A DNA stretch of 64,000 bases from DSNY01 sp040752195 (GCA_040752195.1 JBFMFC010000003.1:65203-129202), one strand, 5' to 3'; shown: positions 10,001-18,119, numbered from the stretch's first letter. The notes: generated by a model not told the origin, from the sequence alone. Program-made: numbers and translations.

Positions 10001-10815
10001 CGCCGTCGGGCTTCGCGCGCATCTCGGCGTACGCGAACAATCCCGACACCGACAACACGTCGACCTACGTGTACGGCGGCGATCTGCAGGGCAACGTCTG
10101 GCGCTTCGACCTGTCGCAGTCACCGCCCGCGCTGCTGAAGATGGCGACACTGCGCGACGCCGCCGGCAAGCCGCAGCCGGTGACCACGCGGCCGGAGCTC
10201 GGGCAGATCAACGGTCAGCGGATCGTCTACGTCGGCACCGGGCGCTATCTCGGTGTCACCGACCTCGCGGACCCGGCGACGCTGACGCCGCCGGGCGGCT
10301 GGTCGTACCTGAGCGCGATCTACGCGCTGAAGGACAGCGGCACGAGCCTCGGCGATCCGCGCGCCACCGGCAAGCTGGTCGCGCAGACGATCTCCACGCT
10401 CAACGCCACGCAGCGCACGGTCACGAGCAACGCCGTCGACTGGGGTTTGAAGGACGGATGGGTCGCCGACTTCCCGACGCCGGGCGAACGCGTCAACCTG
10501 GACCCGCAGCTCGTGCTGGGAACGCTGGTCGTCACGACCAACATTCCCGACCAGGATGCGTGCACGGCAGGCGGAACGAGCTGGATCTACCAGTTCGACG
10601 CGCGCACCGGTTCGGCGGTCAGCAGCGCCGGCGCGGTGGTGGGCGAGCTGCGTTCCGACACGTTGACGGTCGGCAACACCGTCGTACGGCTGCCGGACGG
10701 TTCGATGAAGCTCATCACCACCGGCGCATCGGGGCAGAAGGACACGCTGGCGCTGCGCATCGGCGCCGGCTCCACGTCCGCGCGCCGCATCTCCTGGCGC
10801 GAATTGGCGCGCTGA
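7081..10815 (+). CDS. pilY1: Pilus tip adhesin/biogenesis factor PilY1
   Basis: This 1244-residue PilY1 protein is secreted and sits at the pilus tip, where it supports adhesion and extension. A signal peptide (VVAAVLLLSASAAAAAT) is followed by a von Willebrand A-like region with a MIDAS motif, DDSGSM, at about residues 51-56. The C-terminal third is the PilY1 beta-propeller, recognised by YVGGNDGMLHAFDAATG and GGDLQGNVWRFDL. The calcium loop before the last motif reads N-P-D-T-D-N-T-S-T (residues 987-995) instead of the usual D-x-N/D-x-D-x-x-x-D. A ribosome site (GAGGTGA) precedes the ATG. It is the last intact gene of the pilin block. Confidence 0.93.
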   Translation: MPSRSSATVVAAVLLLSASAAAAATTDIATDPLARSQSSSVKPNVMLIVDDSGSMGWRHMPDYVNDTNVDKPRCSDSTCSSTTSTGVEGNPPWYASGFNRLYYDPQVTYSPAVDATGASMPSYGAPWTAVPVNAYETPSATINLASAYPELVYCKNANDDPSSANCRRNGIDTANPFLYNTASAANGYPDSTASGGYRFPVTRLGSPYYFDIVPVEYCSDERLTSCVLASAPSAAYPYPAPVRFCQSASDASSASAVSGNVGGSPRCQEKYDSAHTRPRYGKFQRVDIKPTVSTYGNRPNRTDCAARPVCTYAEEMTNFANWYAYYSTRLQTMKTGVGQAFKSIDGRYRVGAITISPGTRVKGSNYVPIDTFDGMQRVDWYKTFYKMAPSGYTPLREALSRVGRHFAGITSGINDGMNEDPVQYSCQPNIALLTTDGYWNNNAGQRLDGSPIGNVDNVDSGYSTRAYGAYDGGSATNASDTLADVALYYYQTDLRPAGAKGALGTDVSANNVPTTTKDTNPAQHMVTFTVGLGVDGIMKYRPDYETATVGDFYNIKSGNNTCPWTNGTCNWPKPAANSPTAIDDLWHAAVNGRGRYVNAQDARSLYQGIASALAEIKTVTGAAAASATSSPNVSSTDNAIFSSTYRTVKWDGELVKQSIDIITGKVLPTVVWSAATQLNAAVGPASDSRTIYTNVGGALKPFAYADLDAGARAYFDNQCAKLSHCASLAASDAAIANSGTALVNYLRGQRGNENGAFRLREFVLGDLVGSRPAFVREPRRNYGDGVTPSYFDFKNANKSRQAVIYVGGNDGMLHAFDAATGAELWAFVPRTVLPRLHRLADKAYGNAHEFFADGTPAIADAYFGGTWHTVLVAGFNAGGRGYYALDVTVPTAPKLLWEICADSALCVNSEPNLGLSFGNPVVTKRASDGKWVALLTSGYNNVTPGDGQGWLFVVDLATGSVLNRVSTGVGSTATPSGFARISAYANNPDTDNTSTYVYGGDLQGNVWRFDLSQSPPALLKMATLRDAAGKPQPVTTRPELGQINGQRIVYVGTGRYLGVTDLADPATLTPPGGWSYLSAIYALKDSGTSLGDPRATGKLVAQTISTLNATQRTVTSNAVDWGLKDGWVADFPTPGERVNLDPQLVLGTLVVTTNIPDQDACTAGGTSWIYQFDARTGSAVSSAGAVVGELRSDTLTVGNTVVRLPDGSMKLITTGASGQKDTLALRIGAGSTSARRISWRELAR

Positions 10816-10854
10816 GCGCGTCCCTCGCCCGAACGGCGCGGCCCCCGCCGCGCA

Positions 10855-11753
10855 GTCCTGCGCGCCGAGCGCCTGCTGGCGCTGTATCGCACGATGGCGC
10901 GCATCCGCGCGTTCGAAGACGCTGCCGACGAGGCAAGCCGGGGCGGCGTCCAGGTCTGGGGCATGGAGGCGTCCAACACGCCCGCGCGCGTGCGCGGGCC
11001 GCTGCACCTTTCGACCGGGCAGGAAGCGGTTGCCGCCGGCGTGTGCATCCACCTGCAGCACGAGGACCTGCTCACCTCCACGCATCGCGGACACGGCCAC
11101 ACGCTCGCCAAGGGCGCGGACACGACGCGCATGATGTGCGAGCTGTTCGGCCGCGCCACCGGCTACAACAAGGGCAAGGCGGGTCGATGCGCATCGCCAA
11201 CTTCACGGTCGGCATGCTCGGCGCCAACGGTGTCGTCGCCGCCGGCATCCTGATCGCCAGCGGCGCGGCGCACGCGCTGAAGATCCAACGGCGGCCGCAC
11301 ATCGTCGCCTGCTTCCTCGGCGACGGCGCGATCAACCGCGGGCCGTTCCTCGAAGGGCTGAACTGGGCGCAGGTGGTCGGGCCGCCGGTGCCGTTCGTCT
11401 GCGCGGTCGGCCGGAAGTTCGTGACGATGTGGGGCTACGTCGCCGACCCGCTGATCTTCGTCGTGAACAAGGAGGTCTGGGAGCGCTGGACGCCGGCGGA
11501 CCGCGAGATCGTGCGGCAGGCCGCGATCGACGCCGGCAAGCAGGAGATCGCGATCGCGCGCAAGGGGCTCGACGAGCCAGGGCAGCCGTTGCTGAAGGAA
11601 ATCGAGGCCCTCGGCGTCAAGGTCACGCAGCTCACGCCGGCCGAGCGCGAGCAGTTCGTCAAGGCCACGCGAGCGGTCTACGAGCAGTGGAAGAAGCAGA
11701 TCGGCGCGGACCTCGTGACCCGCGCCGAGCGGTCGATCGCAGCGCGCAAGTAG
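10855..11753 (+). pseudogene. Chimeric pseudogene: dehydrogenase E1-alpha remnant fused to a TRAP receptor (DctP-type) C-terminus
   Basis: Two unrelated gene pieces are joined. From 10855 the frame reads like a thiamine-diphosphate dehydrogenase E1-alpha subunit (pyruvate/acetoin type), with LHLSTGQEAVAAG and THRGHGHTLAKG. At about 11178 one G is missing, so the E1 reading continues in another phase with GGSMRIANF, GANGVVAAGI and the diphosphate motif GDGAINRG. At about 11403-11415, after PFVC, the similarity switches to the C-terminal part of a DctP-type receptor (VNKEVWERWTPADREIV and onward) and runs to the TAG at 11751-11753. There is no start codon at the head and no partner E1-beta or TRAP membrane gene nearby. 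I infer deletion between two former genes plus a frameshift. Confidence 0.75.
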
Positions 11754-11773
11754 TCGTCGCGTCGTTCACGCGC

Positions 11774-11811
11774 AAACGCCGCGCGGCCCTGTCGGGCGCG
11801 CGGCGTTTTGC
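11774..11811. terminator. Bidirectional intrinsic terminator between the chimeric pseudogene and uspA
   Basis: The arms aaacgccgcgc and gcgcggcgttt surround a short GC-rich loop. They are preceded by AAA and followed by TTTTG on the + strand, so a U-run forms in both directions. It sits between convergent genes. The strength is not known, but the geometry is standard. Confidence 0.7.
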
Positions 11812-11824
11812 TTCTTGCTACGGC

Positions 11825-12262
11825 TCAGTGCGTGATCACCACCAAGACATTGCAGTGCGCCCGCTCGATCAGTGCCGGCGACTGCGAGCCGCGCCACCAG
11901 CGCGCGGCCCAGCCCTCCAGGTGCTTGTGGCCGACGACGATCAGATCGGCGCCGATGTCGCGCGCGTATCGGGTGATCGTCTCGACCTGGTCGCCGACCA
12001 GCACTTCGCCGCGCGCCGGATAGCCGGCCTCCTTCAGCCGGCGCAAGCCGTCGGCCAGGATCGCCTCGTAGCGCTTGCGCTCCTCGGCCTCCATCTCGGC
12101 GTCATAGAACGCGCCCTCGATCGCCACCAGCGGCGCCGCCGGCGGCATCACGGCGACCAGATGCAGCTCCGCGTGGCTCCACTGCGCGATGTCGAGCGCG
12201 TCGAGCAGCGCCTTCTGCCCGGCCTCCGAGCCGTCGTAGGCCAACAGCACGCGTTTGTACAT
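11825..12262 (-). CDS. Universal stress protein (UspA family)
   Basis: This 145-residue single-domain Usp protein begins MYKRVLLAYDGSEAGQKAL and ends CNVLVVITH, as expected for the family. The usual nucleotide-binding motif G-x2-G-x9-G-S/T is altered: the copy reads GHKHLEG...RGSQ, with His in place of the second Gly and one extra residue. ATP binding may therefore be weak or different. The ATG at 12262 is supported by a strong ribosome site (GGGAGGT). The longer open frame upstream has no Usp-like sequence. Its role is stress survival; the exact function is unknown. Confidence 0.88.
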   Translation of the reverse strand: MYKRVLLAYDGSEAGQKALLDALDIAQWSHAELHLVAVMPPAAPLVAIEGAFYDAEMEAEERKRYEAILADGLRRLKEAGYPARGEVLVGDQVETITRYARDIGADLIVVGHKHLEGWAARWWRGSQSPALIERAHCNVLVVITH

Positions 12263-12794
12263 GGCGCACCTCCCGCGATGGTGTTCGAGCGCGACAAGTC
12301 TGGCGCAAGCGGCGGGCGGGCGCCAGCGGGGCGGCGCCCGCACCCGGCTGCTCGCACGACAACACAGCCCCGCCTCGGCACTGTCCGACAGACTGCGGCG
12401 CATCTGCCTCGCGGCGCTGCGCGAGGCGCCGATAGCCGCGCCGCGCGCGTGTACAGAAGACTCAGCCGCGAAACGTCTGTGCGGCCGGCCTGACCACGCA
12501 CTGCACGGCTCGACTTCGCCTGAGCCTCGCACCGAGACTGACGGCCGCATCATGGCACCGAGCGCCCGTGCTGCACCGCTTGACACCGACAACTCCTCCA
12601 GCGACTTCACGTCCGGCGTTTGTCGCGATTGGCCCTCGGCGCGCAGATTCCATGTCTGCGCGGACCGCCGCCAGTCCACGTCAGATGCCGGATACGCGAC
12701 GGCACGCTTGCCCAGAGCGTCAGACCGGTCGATCAGTCAGCTTGCGTTGCGGGGCGTCCATATCCGAAGCGTTGGAACGCCCGCCATCTTGACG
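12263..12794. other. Intergenic region upstream of uspA, no gene seen
   Basis: About 530 nt lie between uspA and the transposase remnant. I see no credible coding sequence. An 8-bp GC hairpin (arms CGGGCGCC and GGCGCCCG, 12317-12340) lies in the likely uspA leader or promoter region. A 7-bp inverted repeat (GCGCAGA and TCTGCGC) spans 12641-12661. Neither is assigned a function. Confidence 0.4.
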
Positions 12795-13128
12795 TACGCG
12801 CGGGTTGTCGATGCGCGACATCAAGGCGGTGCTGGGCGCTTGCGGGATCGACGCAGGCGGCGCCAAGCATCTGCCGGGCCTGCGGCCCGGGACCCACGAA
12901 GGCGCCGAACCAACCGTGCCGCGACTTTCCGACCCTCTGCAGGGGCTGAACGCGCGCGGCCTGACCGATCCGCTGCGAGTAGCCGCTGATGGGGCGCCGG
13001 GGCTGATCCCCGCGGCGCAGGAAGCGCTTCGGCGTTCGTCGCGGCGACGCTGTCTGGCGCACAAGCCGCGCAAACCGCAGGCCAAAGGACGGCCAGCGGA
13101 AAACCTGATTCGTCATGTCGCCGAACGC
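12795..13128 (+). pseudogene. IS256/Mutator-type transposase remnant
   Basis: This is a decayed transposase. After YAR at 12795 the frame breaks at 12804 and continues with LSMRDI, matching the RGLS-RDI helix near the N-terminus of this family. The sequence then jumps to PGTHEG and LNARGLTDPL. It next shows ADGAPGLI, which contains the second catalytic Asp, and CLAHK, the conserved Cys-His pair. The region with the first Asp and everything after about HVAERA are missing. No flanking terminal repeats were recognised. It lies against the 3' end of the DUF2306 gene and can no longer transpose. Confidence 0.7.
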
Positions 13129-13133
13129 GCGCC

Positions 13134-13772
13134 CTACCCGGCGCGCCGCCCAAGTGCGTCCGCGTTGACCGCGTTGCCATGCGCGGTGTTGTACAGCCAC
13201 TCGGCGAGCGCCAGGTTGGGCGCCCAACACAGCCATGCAATGATGGGATAGGCCACCGAAAACTCGACGCCGGCGGCCATGGAGGCCGGCAGGTAGAGGC
13301 GCAACGTTACCGCGGCAAACGTAAGAGAGAAGTTTCGTACCATCCACTTCCGATGTTCCGCGATAGCACCCCGGCGGATAGCGAGGTAGGCGCGCAAGCC
13401 GGTGTAGAGCCAGAGCACCGCAAGCGCGGCAAAGCCAAGCCGGGCCACCGAACCGCCGAACGCGTACTGGGACATGTAAAGGCCTGATAGGCCGCCGACA
13501 AGGACGCCCACTGCCAGATAGGTACGACCGAGCCAACGGTGCACGTTGACGTTGTTCTGCCTGAGACGCATAGAAAACTGGAACGGGCCGACGGTCAAAG
13601 CGACTATGGAAGCGAAGGCGTGCGTATAGATGCCGGTGGAATGCGCCAGAAAGTTCGCCTTCATGTCAGGATGCACGAGCGATCCCAACGGCAGAAAGCC
13701 ATAGGCGATCGCCGCATACGCGGCGACGCCGAGTGTGAGCAGGTAGAGCAAGCCATTGCCGATCGAACGCAT
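13134..13772 (-). CDS. DUF2306-family membrane protein
   Basis: This 212-residue integral membrane protein has about six or seven hydrophobic helices. Family marks are HRWLGRTYLAVGVLVGGLSG and AEHRKWMVRNFSLTFAAVTLR; both hold conserved His/Arg residues facing the membrane. The function of DUF2306 is not known. I chose the ATG at 13772 because AAGGA lies about 8 nt upstream. A GTG at 13796 would add eight residues and would swallow that ribosome site. The SRPBCC gene ends 61 nt upstream on the same strand, so the two may be cotranscribed. Confidence 0.82.
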   Translation of the reverse strand: MRSIGNGLLYLLTLGVAAYAAIAYGFLPLGSLVHPDMKANFLAHSTGIYTHAFASIVALTVGPFQFSMRLRQNNVNVHRWLGRTYLAVGVLVGGLSGLYMSQYAFGGSVARLGFAALAVLWLYTGLRAYLAIRRGAIAEHRKWMVRNFSLTFAAVTLRLYLPASMAAGVEFSVAYPIIAWLCWAPNLALAEWLYNTAHGNAVNADALGRRAG

Positions 13773-13833
13773 AGGGGTTCCTTGAGTCGATCGCACACGC
13801 GCTCCGGTTCGAGCGACGGCGTAGCCGGTCGCA

Positions 13834-14271
13834 TCAAGCCGGTCGCTGTGTGCCTGAACGTTCCTCTGCCTTCGCCTTCAAGCCTCTCAAGGCTTCGGGC
13901 AACCCGTGCTTGACTTGTTTCCCGATTACACGACCGAAGAAGAATGCAAGTGGGCCGGAAAATGAAACACGGTGCAGTACTCGCGTCGCTCCTCCGTCCG
14001 GGATCAACCGGTGCTCGAACTGCATCCTGCACAGTGGCAATGCCGTTTCGATCGCGAATGAGCGATTCTTCTCGACATGGGTTAGCCGCATCTTGACCAA
14101 TGGGCCATTCCGGGGCTTCAGCTTTCCTTCAGTCCCAGCTACGAAAGCGCCGGCGATGCCGGACTTCTGCACATCGGGGTCCCATTGACACCAACCATCA
14201 ACGTCTTCGTAGATCGCATAGATGGTCTCCGGCCTTGCACTGACGACGGTTTCTTCCTGAAACTGGATCAC
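13834..14271 (-). CDS. SRPBCC (START-like) family protein
   Basis: This 145-residue protein has the polyketide-cyclase/START fold, which binds hydrophobic ligands in a deep cavity. It begins MIQFQEETVVSARPETIYAI (initiator GTG) and shows the usual early DVDGWCQWDPDV segment. It ends with a long amphipathic helix (QVKHGLPEALRGLKAKAEE) that closes the cavity. The GTG at 14271 is preceded by AGGAG nine nt upstream, which fixes the start. The ligand cannot be inferred. The DUF2306 gene follows downstream. Confidence 0.8.
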   Translation of the reverse strand: MIQFQEETVVSARPETIYAIYEDVDGWCQWDPDVQKSGIAGAFVAGTEGKLKPRNGPLVKMRLTHVEKNRSFAIETALPLCRMQFEHRLIPDGGATRVLHRVSFSGPLAFFFGRVIGKQVKHGLPEALRGLKAKAEERSGTQRPA

Positions 14272-14569
14272 TGCGGATCTCCTGTCTCGAGCGCACAACC
14301 TCGAGTCGGGCGATGCCGGGGGACGGATAGCCCGGCGAGGCGACCGACGACCTCGCGCGCCAGTTCGTCGGAGAACCCCGCCACGTCTCGCTCTCCGCCC
14401 GGGCAGCTCGGCTTTCCCGAACACGAACCGGGAACCGCCGGACCAGGCGCCCGACCCTCGCCTCGCCCGCCCGAAGCCGCCACATCCGCCGTTGCCCCGG
14501 CAGCACGATTCGCCGGCGCACAAAGTCTACGAGCGATCCTCAGCCGCCTCCAACGTGTCGAGCGCACGT
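14272..14569. other. 298-nt intergenic region, no gene seen
   Basis: It lies between polA and the SRPBCC gene, both on the minus strand. I recognise no coding, RNA or repeat feature. It should hold the SRPBCC promoter and the polA transcript end. Confidence 0.4.
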
Positions 14570-17329
14570 TCAGTGCGCCTCGTCCCAGTTGCTGCCCACG
14601 CCGACCTCGGCGACGAGCCTGACCTTCAGATCGGCCACGCCCGACATCAGCTCGGGCACCTTGGTCTTCACCCGTTCGACCTCGGCCTCGGGGACCTCGA
14701 ACACCAGCTCGTCGTGCACCTGCATGATCAGCTTGGTGGCGAGCCGCTCGCGATGCAGCCAGTCGGCGACCGCGATCATCGCGAGCTTGATCAGGTCGGC
14801 CGCCGTGCCTTGCATCGGCGCGTTGATCGCGGCGCGCTCGGCGGCGGCGCGGCGCGGGCCGTTGGGCGAGTTGATCTCGGGCAGCCACAGCCGACGGCCG
14901 AATACGGTTTCGACGTAGCCCTGCCGCCGGGCGAGCGCGCGGGTGGTTTCCATGTAGCGCGCGACACCCGGATAGCGCGTGAAGTAGCGGTCGATGTAGT
15001 TGCGCGCGGCGTCCTTGTCGATGCCGAGGTTCGCCGCCAGGCCGAACGCGCTCATGCCGTAGATCAGGCCGAAGTTGATCACCTTGGCATAGCGGCGCTG
15101 CTCGCTCGTCACCTCGCTCACCGGAACGCCGAAGATCTCGCTCGCGGTGGCGCGGTGCACGTCCTCGCCGGCGGCGAACGCGGCGAGCAGGCCTTCGTCG
15201 CCGCTCAGATGCGCCATGATGCGCAGCTCGATCTGCGAGTAGTCCGCCGAGACGATGCGCGCGTTCGGCGGCGCGATAAAGGCCTCGCGGATGCGGCGGC
15301 CCTCCGGCGTGCGGATCGGGATGTTCTGCAGATTGGGCTCCGACGACGACAGGCGCCCGGTGACCGCGACCGCCTGCCCGTAGCTCGTGTGCACGCGCCC
15401 GGTGCGCGGGTCGACACTGGCCGGCAGCTTGTCGCAATAGGTCGACTTGAGCTTGGCCAGCGCGCGGTATTCGAGCAGCGTCTTCGGCAGCGGGTAGTCC
15501 AGTGCAAGCTTTTCCAGCACTTCCTCGTCGGTCGACGGCGCGCCGCTCGCGGTCTTCTTGACGACCGGCAGCTTGAGCTTGCCGAACAGGATTTCGCCGA
15601 TCTGCTTCGGGCTGCCGAGGTTGAACGGCTGACCCGCCAGCTCGTGCGCGCGCGCTTCCAGCTCGGCCATGCGCGCAGCGAGCTCGCGGCTTTGCGCCAG
15701 CAGCTTGTCGCGGTCGATCAGCACGCCGGTTCGCTCCATCTCGAACAGCACGCGCGAGACGGGGATCTCGATCGCCTCGTACACGTAGCGCAGCCGCGCG
15801 TCCTCGGCGATCTGCGGCCACAGCGCGTGATGCAGCGCGAGCGTGACTTCCGCGTCCTCGGCGGCGTAGTCGGTCGCGCGCTCGATCGGCACTTCGTCGA
15901 AGCCGATCTGGTTGGCGCCCCTGCCGCACACCTGCTCGTAGGTGATCGTCGTGCGGCCGAGGTGGCGCTCGGCGAGCGAATCCATGTCGTGGCTGCGGTG
16001 CGGCTCGAGCACGTAGCTTTCGAGCAGCGTGTCGTGCGCGATGCCCTCCAGCCGCAGGCCGTGGTTGGCGAAGACGTGTGCGTCGTACTTCAGGTGCTGG
16101 CCGAGCTTGCGGTGATGCGCGCTTTCCAGCCACGGTTTGAGCTTCGCCAGCGTGGCATCGAGCGCCAACTGCTCGGGCGCGCCGGGATAGCGGTGTGCGA
16201 GCGGGATGTAGCACGCGCGATGCGGTTCGACCGCGAGCGAGATGCCGACGAGCTTCGCGGCCATCGGATCGAGCGAGGTCGTTTCGGTGTCGATCGCGGT
16301 CAGTTCCGCGCCGTTGATCCTGGCGAGCCAGGCGTCGAGCTGCGCTTCGGTCAGCACCGTTTCGTAGTGGACCGAAGGCTTGCTCGACTCCGCCGTCGTC
16401 CGCGGCCGCGCGACGGCGGAGTCGAGTCCGCCTGCCGGGTCGGCGGCGGGCGGATCCGACGGCGCGGTTTGGGCCGATTCGCCGAGTTCCTTCAGAAAGC
16501 TCTTGAATTCCCACCGCGTGTACAGCTCGCGCAGCTTGCTCTCGTCGGGCGGCTGCGCCTGCAGGGCCTCGAAGTCGGGCAGGTGCGCGGCGATATCGCC
16601 GTCGGTCTTCACGGTGACCAGCTTCCTCGCGGTCGGCAGCCACGGCAGCGCGCGGCGCAGGTTCTCGCCGACGACACCGCCGATCTTGTCGGCGTTGGCG
16701 ATGATCGCGTCGAGCGACCCGTACTCCTGCAGCCACTTCGCGGCGGTCTTGGGCCCGACCTTGTCCACGCCGGGAACGTTGTCGACCGCGTCGCCGACCA
16801 GCGTCAGGTAGTCGACGATCTGCTCGGGCCGCACGCCGAACTTGGCAACTACGCCGGCAACGTCGAGCTTTTCGTTGCTCATCGTGTTGACCAGCGTGAC
16901 ATGCTCGTTGACGAGCTGCGCGAGGTCCTTGTCGCCGGTGGAGATCACGGTGCGCACACCGCGCTTTTCGGCTTCGCGCGCGAGCGTGCCGATCACGTCG
17001 TCGGCTTCGATGCCCTCGACCTCGAGCACCGGCCAGCCGAGCGCGCGCGCGGCCTCGCGGATCGCGTCGAGCTGGCGTGCGAGGTCGTCGGGCATCGGCG
17101 GGCGGTTGGCCTTGTACTCGGGATAGATCTCGTCGCGGAAGGTCTTGCCCTTGGCGTCGAACACGCACGCGAGATAGTCGGCCGGGATCTGCTGGCGCAA
17201 CAGTTTGAGCATCGACACGAACCCGCGGATCGCCCCGGTGGGTTCGCCGGTCGAAGTCCTTAGATCGGGGAGTGCATGAAATGCGCGGTATAAGTAGCTC
17301 GAGCCGTCGACGAGCAATAGGGTCTTCAC
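14570..17329 (-). CDS. polA: DNA polymerase I
   Basis: This 919-residue polymerase serves gap filling, Okazaki fragment processing and repair. The N-terminal 5'-3' exonuclease begins MKTLLLVDGSSYLYRAFHAL. The 3'-5' proofreading domain keeps its acidic motif AIDTETTSLD near residue 350, so proofreading is expected. The polymerase domain shows DYSQIELRIMAHLSGDE, RRYAKVINFGLIYGM and QVHDELVFEVPE. The initiator is GTG at 17329, and no ribosome site is evident. The divergent LOG gene starts only 11 nt away, so each promoter must lie within or beside the other gene's 5' end. Confidence 0.97.
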   Translation of the reverse strand: MKTLLLVDGSSYLYRAFHALPDLRTSTGEPTGAIRGFVSMLKLLRQQIPADYLACVFDAKGKTFRDEIYPEYKANRPPMPDDLARQLDAIREAARALGWPVLEVEGIEADDVIGTLAREAEKRGVRTVISTGDKDLAQLVNEHVTLVNTMSNEKLDVAGVVAKFGVRPEQIVDYLTLVGDAVDNVPGVDKVGPKTAAKWLQEYGSLDAIIANADKIGGVVGENLRRALPWLPTARKLVTVKTDGDIAAHLPDFEALQAQPPDESKLRELYTRWEFKSFLKELGESAQTAPSDPPAADPAGGLDSAVARPRTTAESSKPSVHYETVLTEAQLDAWLARINGAELTAIDTETTSLDPMAAKLVGISLAVEPHRACYIPLAHRYPGAPEQLALDATLAKLKPWLESAHHRKLGQHLKYDAHVFANHGLRLEGIAHDTLLESYVLEPHRSHDMDSLAERHLGRTTITYEQVCGRGANQIGFDEVPIERATDYAAEDAEVTLALHHALWPQIAEDARLRYVYEAIEIPVSRVLFEMERTGVLIDRDKLLAQSRELAARMAELEARAHELAGQPFNLGSPKQIGEILFGKLKLPVVKKTASGAPSTDEEVLEKLALDYPLPKTLLEYRALAKLKSTYCDKLPASVDPRTGRVHTSYGQAVAVTGRLSSSEPNLQNIPIRTPEGRRIREAFIAPPNARIVSADYSQIELRIMAHLSGDEGLLAAFAAGEDVHRATASEIFGVPVSEVTSEQRRYAKVINFGLIYGMSAFGLAANLGIDKDAARNYIDRYFTRYPGVARYMETTRALARRQGYVETVFGRRLWLPEINSPNGPRRAAAERAAINAPMQGTAADLIKLAMIAVADWLHRERLATKLIMQVHDELVFEVPEAEVERVKTKVPELMSGVADLKVRLVAEVGVGSNWDEAH

Positions 17330-17340
17330 AGGAGAGCCGT

Positions 17341-18078
17341 ATGTTGGACCGTCAGAAGAACATCCCGAGCCTGCGGGCCGTGACGATGCCCGAGCGCGCC
17401 ACGAGCCAGAAGGCGCGCGAGTCGTGGCACCTGTGGGGGATTATCTCCGAGTTCGTCGAGGCGACCGAGCGCCTGTCGGAGATCCGGCCCGCAGTGTCGA
17501 TCTTCGGCAGCGCGCGGCTTAAGCCGGACTCGCCGATCTACCAGCAGACGGTCGAGATCGCGCGCAAGCTGTCCGACGCGGGCTTTGCGGTGATCAGCGG
17601 CGGCGGGCCGGGCGCGATGGAAGCGGCCAACCGCGGCGCGTTCGAAGGCCGCTCGCCTTCGGTGGGGCTGAACATCGAGCTGCCCTTCGAGCAGCACGGC
17701 AACGAGTACCAGGACATCTCGCTGCGGTTCAGGCACTTTTTTGCGCGCAAGGTGGCGTTCGTCAAGTACGCGGCGGCGTACGTCGTGATGCCGGGCGGCT
17801 TCGGCACACTCGACGAGCTGACCGAGGCGCTGACGCTGATCCAGACGCGCAAGGGACGCACGATCCCGATCGTGCTGGTCGGATCGAGCTTCTGGCGCGG
17901 GCTGCTCGACTGGATGCGCGAGCGGCTGGTCGGCGAAGGCATGATCGACGCCAAGGATCTGAACCTGATGAAGCTCGTCGACGACAGCGACGCGGTCGTC
18001 GCGGCGATCTTCGACTTCTACGAGGCGCGCGGCTTCGCGCAGACCGCGGCCGAGCGCGAGCAGCTCCTGTACCTGTAG
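17341..18078 (+). CDS. LOG-family protein (TIGR00730; nucleotide phosphoribohydrolase-like)
   Basis: This 245-residue protein is of the LOG family (once called lysine decarboxylase-like). Known members cleave nucleoside 5'-monophosphates to free base and ribose phosphate, including cytokinin activation. The diagnostic motifs GGGPGAMEAANRGA and PGGFGTLDE are both intact. The ATG at 17341 has AGGAG at 17330-17334, abutting the polA start codon. An ATG at 17386 is a less likely alternative. The natural substrate in this organism is unknown. Confidence 0.9.
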   Translation: MLDRQKNIPSLRAVTMPERATSQKARESWHLWGIISEFVEATERLSEIRPAVSIFGSARLKPDSPIYQQTVEIARKLSDAGFAVISGGGPGAMEAANRGAFEGRSPSVGLNIELPFEQHGNEYQDISLRFRHFFARKVAFVKYAAAYVVMPGGFGTLDELTEALTLIQTRKGRTIPIVLVGSSFWRGLLDWMRERLVGEGMIDAKDLNLMKLVDDSDAVVAAIFDFYEARGFAQTAAEREQLLYL

Positions 18079-18119
18079 CGCCGGAGGTCGCGGGCTACAA
18101 TTCGGGCGGAATCTTCGCC

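Noticed and set aside
14492..17263. Long open frame (about 920 codons) on the strand opposite polA
   Set aside because: It is antisense to a clearly coding polA; the composition is Arg/His-rich shadow sequence without domains. High GC makes such frames common.
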